From Enorma phocaeensis (lineage in GTDB: Bacteria; Actinomycetota; Coriobacteriia; Coriobacteriales; Coriobacteriaceae): a DNA stretch of 64,000 nt. Below, piece by piece: positions 53,028-60,890 of the stretch. A model generated the notes under the pieces. That model was not told where the DNA came from. It saw only the letters and a list, made by a program, of their open reading frames with translations, and searched no databases. How positions within the stretch are numbered: the first letter of the stretch is position 1; each line of letters begins with the position of its first letter. Position numbers and translations under genes: made by a program. The stretch is from NCBI RefSeq assembly GCF_900186505.1, contig NZ_LT891968.1, forward strand, positions 436,436 through 500,435, read 5' to 3'.

Positions 53028-54503
53028 CTACCACCGTGCACCCCATGCATACGTTTCGTCGGATTCCAGACTCTCCTGCAAGCGATCCAAGCGCTGAGAT
53101 TCATCGCGCAGGCTCTCAAGCTGCTCGTCGGCCTCTCCCATGAGATAATCCGACCCCGCTTGAACCACCTTGCCAGCCAAGTCGACGGTTCCTGCACCGG
53201 TAAACCCGTCGGCGATGCCGTCGTAGACGTACGACGCGCCCTCGCCGACGATCTTCACGCCCGTCTTCGCCTCATCGCTCTCGACCCCTTGCTCAACCAT
53301 GTCGAAACCGAGACCTAGGGCCTGGCTACCAAGGAAAAGCTTGTCGCTTCCCGGCTTGAACGCATCGTCACCTTTGAGGACGCCTCGCTTGGTGTAGTCG
53401 TACTCGAGCATAAGCCCCGTGCCCTCGCCAACGCCCTTGCCGATGGCGTTCGCCGTCGACTGGACCTCATCCTCCTCGACGTCCGCATACACGTCTACCC
53501 CGGTCAGGACCTTACCGGTCTGTTCCACACGATCCAGCAGATCGTTCGAGGCGCTTATGAACCCCAGCGTGCTGACCGTGCCCTGGACCGCGAAGAGCAA
53601 CGGGGTGGCTGCGCCGGCGGTCGCCACCATAGCCATCCCCGCCCCCACGACGATCGCAACCTGGGCGATGGTACCGACCACGCTCCAGCGCTTCTTTTCC
53701 TTCAGCGCTTGCTCGCGTTCGTATTCGATCTGGGCGTTCTTTACCGAGATGCTCCGCTCGAGCGACTCGGTGACGATCTTCTCGTTTGCGACCTGGTATT
53801 CACGACACCTGCCCAGCGCATCGGCTATCCCCAGCTCCTCGACGGTCTGCAAGAAACTTCCGGGCTGGTAGTCCACGATGGGCGCGGCGCTCTTAGCGCA
53901 CGATGCGATCGCCTGGCTCAAGCCCGCGGCCACACGGTCGAAGTCGCCCTGCTCATTCGCGAGGGAGGCCGCTCCCTCACCATCCGCGTTGCCAACAGCC
54001 TGGCGCAAGGCCTTCGTCTTCTCGATGCACTCCTCGAACGCCGAACGCAGGTTGCCCGAAGAGGGAATGTCGAATGAGATGCCCTGGGGGAAGCTCTGTG
54101 CCGCGCGGGTCAGGTTGCGCTCCGCTTGAGCCAGCTGCTCGTCGCGGTAGGTAGCCATCTTGGAGCGCGCCGACCCGATCACCGACGACGGCCAACGCGC
54201 ATCGTGGGCGTCCGCCCCCTCCTTGATCGGATCCTCCGCGAACCTCGACGAGAAATCGGTCGCATACGTCGTGCTAAGCTGATGCGCCAGGGTGGAGAGC
54301 GCCTCCGCCAAGCCTTGGTGCACGTCCTGGAAATACGATTTGGCAGCGAGTGCGGCCTGCCCCTGGAACGAATCGAGCCCCGACAAGGTGTTCACGGCGC
54401 TGTCAACGGATCGCATCGCCTCATCAAGGGCCTGCTCATACTCAGCGTATAGCCTCTGATGGTCGTTGACCTCTATGTATCTGATGTCGTAATCAGCTGC
54501 CAT
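53028..54503 (-). CDS. LXG-like protein with central glycine-rich membrane segment
   Basis: A 491-residue protein. The N-terminal ~230 residues are helical and resemble LXG targeting domains of T7SS substrates (IRYIEVNDHQRLYAEYEQAL, GLDSFQGQAALAAKSYF). A coiled-coil stretch follows (about 235-275), then a hydrophobic glycine-zipper segment (about 280-310: AIVVGAGMAMVATAGAAT). The C-terminal domain (about 330-491) is acidic and I do not recognise it. AAGGGG precedes the start. Next to two small helical proteins and DUF4176, it fits an LXG effector operon. No immunity gene is evident, so it could instead be a structural or pore component. Confidence 0.75.
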   Translation of the reverse strand: MAADYDIRYIEVNDHQRLYAEYEQALDEAMRSVDSAVNTLSGLDSFQGQAALAAKSYFQDVHQGLAEALSTLAHQLSTTYATDFSSRFAEDPIKEGADAHDARWPSSVIGSARSKMATYRDEQLAQAERNLTRAAQSFPQGISFDIPSSGNLRSAFEECIEKTKALRQAVGNADGEGAASLANEQGDFDRVAAGLSQAIASCAKSAAPIVDYQPGSFLQTVEELGIADALGRCREYQVANEKIVTESLERSISVKNAQIEYEREQALKEKKRWSVVGTIAQVAIVVGAGMAMVATAGAATPLLFAVQGTVSTLGFISASNDLLDRVEQTGKVLTGVDVYADVEEDEVQSTANAIGKGVGEGTGLMLEYDYTKRGVLKGDDAFKPGSDKLFLGSQALGLGFDMVEQGVESDEAKTGVKIVGEGASYVYDGIADGFTGAGTVDLAGKVVQAGSDYLMGEADEQLESLRDESQRLDRLQESLESDETYAWGARW

Positions 54504-54581
54504 GCTTTCCCCTTCTATGCGCCTGGGTCCGCCGCTGCCGGTTCATGCGCCGTGCGCACCGCACCCGCCGCGCCCTACCTG

Positions 54582-54914
54582 CTAGTGGTTCGCCTGACGT
54601 TTGACGGCGCCGAGCGCATCCGCCCCGACGGAGGCGCCCCCTGCCGCAAAAGCCCCCGCCGACGCCCTATCCTGCTCCTCAAGGTTCTGGATGAGCGCAT
54701 CGAACTCGCGAGCATCGGATTCCAGCAGATCGCAATAGCTCTTGACCAGCTTCTTGAACTCCTTGGCACGTGCGCGGAACTCCTTGAGCGCCTGGGAGTT
54801 CGACGATTTATCGCCCAGCGAGAGCTTTACGCCATCGACCGAAACGCGAGCGGCGTCTATCGTCTTCTGCGCCTGGTGCAGCTCGGCGAACTTAGCTTTT
54901 ATCTGCGTTCCCAT
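54582..54914 (-). CDS. small helical T7SS-associated protein (WXG/Lap-like)
   Basis: A 110-residue, almost wholly alpha-helical protein (two long amphipathic helices around a turn near residues 35-45, then a Gly/Ala-rich tail). No W-x-G motif is present. Small helical proteins of this size next to LXG genes commonly act as targeting partners that form the helical bundle with the LXG domain. GAGGAGCGAGG precedes the ATG. It sits directly upstream of the LXG-like gene. Confidence 0.65.
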   Translation of the reverse strand: MGTQIKAKFAELHQAQKTIDAARVSVDGVKLSLGDKSSNSQALKEFRARAKEFKKLVKSYCDLLESDAREFDALIQNLEEQDRASAGAFAAGGASVGADALGAVKRQANH

Positions 54915-54948
54915 ACCTCGCTCCTCAATCCTGCCGCCGGCTTACGCG

Positions 54949-55356
54949 TCAACCCATCAACTCGCCGAGCGCTCTGCTCAGCTCGTTCAACCTGTTGTCG
55001 AACCCTGTTATGGCTTCGGCAATCACGTTGACCTGCAGCCTCAGATCCCAGATCTTGCTCGAGATCCGATCCTCAAGCTCGTCTATAGCTTCGCGATAGC
55101 GGTGGGCCTTGGCGTATACCTGATAGCGCTGGCTACCGAAACGCTCGCGGGAGCGTCCCTTCCACGCATCATCCGGGTTATACGTCTTGAACGTGTCCTC
55201 AATCTCCCGCGCTTCCCTCTTTGCGCTCTTCACGTAGGCCAGCGCGATTTCCAGATCGTCGATCTGCTGTTTGAGCCTTTCGTTTTCCGCGCTCTCCTCA
55301 CGGTACCAACGCTCGATCGCGGACATCTCCGCGCGGATCTCGGACTCCGTAGCCAT
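54949..55356 (-). CDS. coiled-coil T7SS-associated protein with W-x-G motif
   Basis: A 135-residue helical protein, similar in layout to DUF5082/YwqI-type proteins of LXG operons. A first helix hairpin (about 1-50) leads to NPDDAWKGRSRERF, carrying a W-K-G turn, then a second long helical hairpin. This is the WXG100-like arrangement seen in secretion partners. AGGAGG lies 5 nt before the start. It probably dimerises with the neighbouring small helical protein or the LXG-like protein. Confidence 0.7.
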   Translation of the reverse strand: MATESEIRAEMSAIERWYREESAENERLKQQIDDLEIALAYVKSAKREAREIEDTFKTYNPDDAWKGRSRERFGSQRYQVYAKAHRYREAIDELEDRISSKIWDLRLQVNVIAEAITGFDNRLNELSRALGELMG

Positions 55357-55365
55357 GCCCGCCTC

Positions 55366-55686
55366 CTACCACTCGTTATTCGGCGCGGGGTCGGCCTTGG
55401 GGATGGTCAGCTTGGGGAGCAGCTCCTGCAGGTCGGCCACGACCTTCGCGTTCTCCTCGTTCTCGAATCCGCGGAACAGTACCTGGTCTATCAGTTCATG
55501 GTTGGTGTAGATCATGGTATCGCGCAGCATTCCCTCGGGGTAGAGCACCAGGCCGTAGTCGTAGTACTCCGTCTTGCCCTCGTCGGATTTATAGGCGAGC
55601 GCGCGCGAGACGATCATCAGGGTCTTCGGGCTCCCTTGGATGGTCACCACCGATCCGAGCGGGTAGAATTCATGGCTCTCGATCAT
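55366..55686 (-). CDS. DUF4176-type T7SS-associated protein
   Basis: A 106-residue protein with the DUF4176 pattern: YPLGSVVTIQGSPKTLMIVSR near the start, then YYDYGLVLYPEG and a C-terminal helical VLFRGFENEE. DUF4176 proteins recur in Firmicutes T7SS/LXG operons; their role is not known. The ATG at 55686 is 4 bp after the EssC-like stop, so translation is probably coupled. An upstream start overlapping essC is less likely. Confidence 0.8.
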   Translation of the reverse strand: MIESHEFYPLGSVVTIQGSPKTLMIVSRALAYKSDEGKTEYYDYGLVLYPEGMLRDTMIYTNHELIDQVLFRGFENEENAKVVADLQELLPKLTIPKADPAPNNEW

Positions 55687-55690
55687 CGGG

Positions 55691-58600
55691 CTACTCACTC
55701 CCCTCATCACCGGCGGCGCTACGAACCAGGCGAACCAGCCTGGGGGTGCCGCCCTCTATGGCATAGCCGCGCTCCGCGCGCATGGCGTGGTCGGGCACGA
55801 ACTTCGTGTACGACACGTTGAACGCCGTCTGGGCCTCGATGCCGGGGCCGATCCAGAGGCCATCCCTGTTGGTCATCTGGGCTTTGAACCAATCGTCATA
55901 GCCGTAGGAGACATCTGCCGCCGCATCGAAGAGCATGACGCGGACCGCATCGGTAAGGGCGAGGCTCTGCAGGTGCTGCTTGGCGAGCGTTGCCGTCTCG
56001 CGATCGCCCGAGCTCAGGAGCCCGGCTATGCCGGTGACGATGACCAGCGTCGTATGCGCGCCCTCCTCCGCCTGCTTCGTCGGCAGGCTGCCCGAGAGCG
56101 CCGACGCAAGGTAGGCCAGGCCCTGGTCGTGCTTGCGCGTGGCGAACGAGCATCCTTCCGGTTTGGTTGCGCCGAAGAGCTGCGCGGCATCCACGAGCGC
56201 CACGTCCCACGCGGGCAGATTCGCGGCAACAGCCACGAGCGCGTGAAGGAACGCCGCACCGCTTTTGCGCCGCTGGTACAGGACGCGGACCATAGCCGCC
56301 TCGTCGAAATCGAAGCCGGCGGACTCGAGGGTGTCCTCGTACAGACCGTAGGGCATGTACAGGGCATGCACCGGCTGGACGAGCAGGGCATCAAGATCGA
56401 TGTGCTCGGGCACCGTGGGGACGGGCTGCGCCTGGGGCAGGCCAGCCGCCTCATGCGCGCGCAGCAGACGCTCGCCCAGCGCCGCGGCGGCGCCGTAATC
56501 ATCGCCCGTGCGGCTCAGCTGCGCCGCCTGGAACTCGAAGATGCCCTCGTCCGTGAGGGTGAGACCACGCCCGTAGCCGCGCGGCAGGGGGATGCCGCGC
56601 ATCGACCCGAATACCGTCCCGTACTCGGTGGGATCGCTTGGGTCGCACACGAGGATCTGGCGGAACGTCTGGCGCATGCGGATGCGCAACGACGACGACC
56701 CCGGGGCGGAGGCGATCACATAGATGCCGCTGCGGCCCGCCTCGCGCAGGAAGCGCACCAGGCGCTCCTCGAGCTGCGGAGCGGCCTCCGTGAATGCCGG
56801 AAGGCCGTTGAGCACCACGACGATCGCCGGCATCGCGCCACCGGCCGCGATGTAGCGGTCGAACGATCCGCCGTACTGCGCGAGCTGGGCGCGGCGCCGT
56901 ACCTGCACGCCTTCGATCAAGTCGAAGAAGCGACGCGCCTGCTCCTCGTCCTCAGCGCATACCACGCCACCCACCTGCGGAGCTTGCGCGAATGCGCGCA
57001 TCGACTCGCTGCCGAAATCAAGCACGTAGGCGTTGAGCTCGGTCGCGTCGAAATCTTGCAGCATGCCGTAGAGCGCCGAGCGCAGCACCTGCTCCGCACC
57101 GGTCTCCGCCGAACCGTAGACAAGCGCGCTGCCGTTCCGGGTAAGGTCGAGCACCAAGGGCCCCTGGCGCTGACGCTGCGGGTCGTCGAACTCACCCACC
57201 ACCGGCGCGATGCTAAACGCCTGCGCATCGGCGATGCCGCCGCACGGCACGCGGTACTTTGCCGCCACCTCGTCGACGACGATGCGAGCCGGGATGGGCT
57301 CGAGCCAGAGCTGGCGCGCCCGCAGGCCCTCTTCGGCTGCGACGCGCTCGACCATGCGCAGCACCGCCACCGATTCCGGCCCCGTCTCCTCGGTATCAAC
57401 CGCATGGTCGGGCTTGACCGAGACCAGCTGCCGGCCCGTGTCGGAGATGAGCGTGACCGCCTCATCGCGTGTGGCGATAAAGCGCTCGCGCGGAGTATAG
57501 CACGCCCCCGCGTAGGCCGCCTGGCCCAGCGCTGAGTACTCGTTATAGCCCACCAGCAGGAAGAACCTGCCCGCCTGCGAGAACGAGGCGGCGTCCGGGC
57601 GGCGGATCATCTCGCGCGAGTCGGCCTCGTCGGCGACCTTGAGGCAGACCTTGAAGCGCGCGTTGCTCCAGATCTGGTCGTTCACCACGCCTGACGGCTT
57701 CTGGGTGGCAAGCACCAGATGCACGCCGAGCGAGCGACCGATGCGCGCAGCGGAGATCAGCTCGTCCATGAAGTCCGGCTCCTGCTGCTTGAGCTCGGCG
57801 AACTCGTCCGCGACGATGAAGAGGTGCGGGCACGGCTCGGTCATCTTGCCCTGACGGAACAGGTCGAGGTAGGTGTAGATGTCCACATTGTCGCCGCCCA
57901 CAGCATCGCGCGCGCGGTTGAAGAGTGCCTGCCTGCGCTTGAGCTCGCTTTGAATCGACACCAGGCTGCGCTTGATCGCCGCGCCGTCGAGGTTCGTGAT
58001 GACGCCCGCCAGATGCGGGAGATGCACATGTTCGTTGTCGAAGGCCTTGGCAAGACCGCCGCCTTTGTAGTCGATGAGGACGAAGGCGACGTCGTTGGGC
58101 GAATAGGTGATCGCCATGGACAGGATCCAGGTGATGATGAACTCGCTTTTGCCCGAACCGGTGGTTCCCGCAATCAAGCCATGGGGACCGTGGAACTTTT
58201 CGTGCAGGTTGAGCATGAGCGGCTCGCCCTGCGCGTCCACGCCCACCGGGCACGCCAGCGTTGCCGAGGCGTTGCTCTCGCGCCAGCGGGCGGCAATACT
58301 CAGATGCTCGACGCTGCCGGCTCCCTCAAGCTCCAGGAAGCCCAGGTGGTCGGGGATGTGCTGCGCGGCGACCTCGACATCGAGCTTGACCCTGCCCATG
58401 GCGAACGCAAAGCCCTGCGCCAGGTCGCGCGTGACGCCGATATCGGGAACGAATTCCCTGCGGTTTCCCAGCGGGTCATCGCGATCGAGCTGGTAGGAGC
58501 CCTCGTGACCAAGGTGTATCACGCTACGGCACTCTTTGGGAAGGTCATGCATGTCGCGTGCGATAGCGATAAGCGAGACGCCCAGGTTCTCGCGGCTCTC

Positions 58601-60277
58601 GACGATGGAGCGCACCAACCCCGAGGTATCGGCGATGTCCTCGGAAGCGCATACCACCACGTAGTACGGCTGGGCGTCGCGTGCCTCGAAGACATCGGCA
58701 GCACGGCGGGCATCGAGCACGCGCTCCATGTACATGCCCAGCTCGCTTGCCTCCTCCATGCCGCACGCCGTGAAGCGTACGCTGCGCTCGCCCGAGAAGC
58801 AGTGGGGCAGGTGCCAGGCAAAGGACCACTCGTCGCGCTCGGCCCCATCGCAAAGCACCATGAGCTTGACATCGTCGTAGCTGCACAAGGCGGCGATCTG
58901 CACCATGATCCCGCGAACGAAGCTGCGGGCGAGCTCGCGGTCGCCCACCACGCCGAGCACCGGCTTGTCGATAAGGGAGTAGGCGACGGGCACCTCGCGC
59001 AGGACGCGCGGCTCGCGCGCCTGGGCATCAACGGCATCGCGGACGTCATCTTCCACGACCGAGAAATGCGATTCGGGGAAGCGGATGTTCGCCTGCAGCG
59101 GCTCGCTGCCCAGGCCCAATCGCACGGCGAGGTAGTCGTCATGCAGCGCCGTCCGATCCATGAGTTCAGGGCTACCCGTGTACGCGCGCTCCAGGCACGC
59201 CTGCACGGGGATGCGGTTCTCGCAAAGGATCTGGCGCTGCAGGTTCTCCTCCTCCGCGATGGAGGTGAGCTTGCTGCTGAGGTATTGGGAATAGGCCGCG
59301 CGACGGCGTGCCTCATCTTCACGGCGCTGGCGTGTCTGGCTTCGAGAACTCAAAATGGGCCAGAGCACGCTACCCGCGAGCATGGCCACGGCCATGCCGA
59401 TCATAGGGACGGCACGGATCATGGAACCGCCCTGGTCGGCAAGCGTGCTCACGGAAACCATGGCCGAGAGCACCGAGGCCAGCACCATGACGAGCGACGG
59501 GCCTATGCGCATGGCGAGGGACATCTTCTCTTCTGCCGGTGGCTGCGGCGGGGCATCGATCACGAAGTCCTTGGGCTCAATCGACCGCGCGAAACGGAGC
59601 GCCGGATAAAAGTAGGCTGGTTTTGCGTCCTGTTCTGACGTGGGCGCCTCGACAGGGACCGCTCGATAGCGCACGAAGGATTCGCGGACGCGCACCGCGC
59701 CCCCAGGGCAGTTGCATGAGAACAACCCCTTACCCACCGTGATGCGCTCGTCGAGGAAGGCTACCACATCGCCGTACGCCAATCGATACGGCACGCCCGC
59801 ACGGATGCGCGCCCCGTTGACGAAGACGCCGTTTTGCGACCGCTCATCTTGCACGGTCCAAACGCCCCGTTGGTACGCCAGGGTCAGGTGGAGCGCGGAC
59901 ACGAAGGGGTTGTCATAGCAGACGTCATTTTCGGGCGCACGGCCCACGGTGATGACGCCGTCCCCGGTAAAGCCGAAGATCTGGGTCTCTTTCGTTCCCG
60001 GTGAGTCGGGATAGAACACCAGGCACCAGGTTTCGCCGCTCGCGGAGTCGAGGTTGAGCACCATCGACTCCCGCGGCGTCAACGCGAGCGCGCCTCCGGC
60101 ACCATCCATCCCGCGCACGTTCATGCCTCCGGCGGGCTCGATGTGCCAGAAGCCCTCCCTACCTTCGATAAACGCAAGACGCGTGCCCGCTGCGTCCTCG
60201 ATCCAATGCGCACCGGCGACCGTTTCCGGCAACGCCCGCGTGCGCAGACGCTCGCGAGACTGGACGGTGACGATCAT
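55691..60277 (-). CDS. essC: EssC/EccC-like FtsK/SpoIIIE ATPase with N-terminal FHA domain
   Basis: The 1528-residue motor of the T7SS-like system. Residues ~1-200 contain a forkhead-type region, the second half (about 108-190) with a good FHA signature (VGRAPENDVCYDNPFVSALH, DERSQNGVFVNG). Two TM helices lie near 255-310. Three FtsK-like ATPase domains follow. Only the first has an intact P-loop (GTTGSGKSE, ~700) and Walker B (LFIVADEF, ~823). The second (NGSALVYGSAETGAEQ, ~1055) and third (~1300-1528) lack canonical Walker A. Its ATG overlaps the WXG100 stop (TGATG). The FHA domain may dock on phosphorylated partners. The symbol follows the Firmicutes name. Confidence 0.93.
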   Translation of the reverse strand: MIVTVQSRERLRTRALPETVAGAHWIEDAAGTRLAFIEGREGFWHIEPAGGMNVRGMDGAGGALALTPRESMVLNLDSASGETWCLVFYPDSPGTKETQIFGFTGDGVITVGRAPENDVCYDNPFVSALHLTLAYQRGVWTVQDERSQNGVFVNGARIRAGVPYRLAYGDVVAFLDERITVGKGLFSCNCPGGAVRVRESFVRYRAVPVEAPTSEQDAKPAYFYPALRFARSIEPKDFVIDAPPQPPAEEKMSLAMRIGPSLVMVLASVLSAMVSVSTLADQGGSMIRAVPMIGMAVAMLAGSVLWPILSSRSQTRQRREDEARRRAAYSQYLSSKLTSIAEEENLQRQILCENRIPVQACLERAYTGSPELMDRTALHDDYLAVRLGLGSEPLQANIRFPESHFSVVEDDVRDAVDAQAREPRVLREVPVAYSLIDKPVLGVVGDRELARSFVRGIMVQIAALCSYDDVKLMVLCDGAERDEWSFAWHLPHCFSGERSVRFTACGMEEASELGMYMERVLDARRAADVFEARDAQPYYVVVCASEDIADTSGLVRSIVESRENLGVSLIAIARDMHDLPKECRSVIHLGHEGSYQLDRDDPLGNRREFVPDIGVTRDLAQGFAFAMGRVKLDVEVAAQHIPDHLGFLELEGAGSVEHLSIAARWRESNASATLACPVGVDAQGEPLMLNLHEKFHGPHGLIAGTTGSGKSEFIITWILSMAITYSPNDVAFVLIDYKGGGLAKAFDNEHVHLPHLAGVITNLDGAAIKRSLVSIQSELKRRQALFNRARDAVGGDNVDIYTYLDLFRQGKMTEPCPHLFIVADEFAELKQQEPDFMDELISAARIGRSLGVHLVLATQKPSGVVNDQIWSNARFKVCLKVADEADSREMIRRPDAASFSQAGRFFLLVGYNEYSALGQAAYAGACYTPRERFIATRDEAVTLISDTGRQLVSVKPDHAVDTEETGPESVAVLRMVERVAAEEGLRARQLWLEPIPARIVVDEVAAKYRVPCGGIADAQAFSIAPVVGEFDDPQRQRQGPLVLDLTRNGSALVYGSAETGAEQVLRSALYGMLQDFDATELNAYVLDFGSESMRAFAQAPQVGGVVCAEDEEQARRFFDLIEGVQVRRRAQLAQYGGSFDRYIAAGGAMPAIVVVLNGLPAFTEAAPQLEERLVRFLREAGRSGIYVIASAPGSSSLRIRMRQTFRQILVCDPSDPTEYGTVFGSMRGIPLPRGYGRGLTLTDEGIFEFQAAQLSRTGDDYGAAAALGERLLRAHEAAGLPQAQPVPTVPEHIDLDALLVQPVHALYMPYGLYEDTLESAGFDFDEAAMVRVLYQRRKSGAAFLHALVAVAANLPAWDVALVDAAQLFGATKPEGCSFATRKHDQGLAYLASALSGSLPTKQAEEGAHTTLVIVTGIAGLLSSGDRETATLAKQHLQSLALTDAVRVMLFDAAADVSYGYDDWFKAQMTNRDGLWIGPGIEAQTAFNVSYTKFVPDHAMRAERGYAIEGGTPRLVRLVRSAAGDEGSE

Positions 60278-60576
60278 CAGCCGCGCAAAGCTGCAGCAGC
60301 AGCGCGGTCGGCCTCTTCTTTGTTGCTCGCCTCTTGGTTCAGGGCGCGCGAAATCTCCTCCAGCATCCTCTGAGTGCGCTCGAGGCCCGGTTTGAACTCG
60401 CCGAGGTAACGCTCAGAGTACGCATCGGAAGCCTGGCCCTTCCATTCCGCTTGGAGATTCGCAAGCAGGGCGTCCATGTTGCGGACGACGTCGCCGATCG
60501 TCTTCGCCTGGGTATCGCACTCACGCGCACGACCACGCATCGCATCAGGGGAAATCAGGATCTCGTTCGAAGCCAT
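60277..60576 (-). CDS. WXG100 (ESAT-6-like) protein
   Basis: A 99-residue WXG100 protein. A helical hairpin has W-K-G at the turn (LQAEWKGQASDAY, about residue 45) and a second helix with the usual YLGEFKPGLERTQ pattern. Such proteins are the hallmark substrates and co-secreted components of type VII systems. It is the first gene of the run and is fused translationally to essC by a TGATG overlap. GGGAAGG precedes the ATG. No partner WXG100 gene is seen, so it is probably a homodimer. Confidence 0.93.
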   Translation of the reverse strand: MASNEILISPDAMRGRARECDTQAKTIGDVVRNMDALLANLQAEWKGQASDAYSERYLGEFKPGLERTQRMLEEISRALNQEASNKEEADRAAAAALRG

Positions 60577-60647
60577 GGCAAACCTTCCCTTCGTCCGTGC
60601 GCCCTATGCGCACCATGCTTTCATTGTGCGCACGAACGAACTTCCGG

Positions 60648-60663
60648 GCTGTTGTGCAACAGC
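60648..60663 (-). promoter_or_regulatory. palindrome upstream of the WXG100 gene
   Basis: GCTGTTG and CAACAGC flank a 2-bp centre, 72-87 bp upstream of the WXG100 start. It includes TGTTGTGCAACA, matching the palindrome at 50510-50521. It is a candidate operator for the T7SS-like operon. Confidence 0.4.
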
Positions 60664-60754
60664 TCGGGGGCCTGGTGGGAGCGCACCTCGTCATGACACG
60701 CGGGGGAACGTAGGAGGACCCGTAAAGCACCCATCCGCAAGGCGCCCCATACAG

Positions 60755-60823
60755 GAAAAGCATCGCACGTTCGTCAAATCCAGCGCATTTCCAAGCGCTT
60801 TTGACGTTCATGCGATGCTTTTC
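60755..60823. terminator. long hairpin between htpG and the T7SS-like operon
   Basis: The stretch 60755-60823 folds back on itself: 13-bp outer arms GAAAAGCATCGCA/TGCGATGCTTTTC, then CGTCAAA/TTTGACG, then AGCGC/GCGCT around an 8-nt loop, 25 paired bases in all. It ends in short T-runs on both strands. A second perfect 12-bp stem is at 60840-60872, right after the htpG stop. Together they probably terminate htpG and insulate the next operon. Confidence 0.6.
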
Positions 60824-60890
60824 AATCCGGAGCCTCGACGCAGCTTGCCGTTCGATCACGACGGCAAGCTGCGACGCCGCGAAGGAAGCG

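Noticed and set aside
57719..59638. 639-codon plus-strand open frame opposite essC
   Set aside because: Antisense shadow. The minus strand encodes clear FtsK ATPase motifs.
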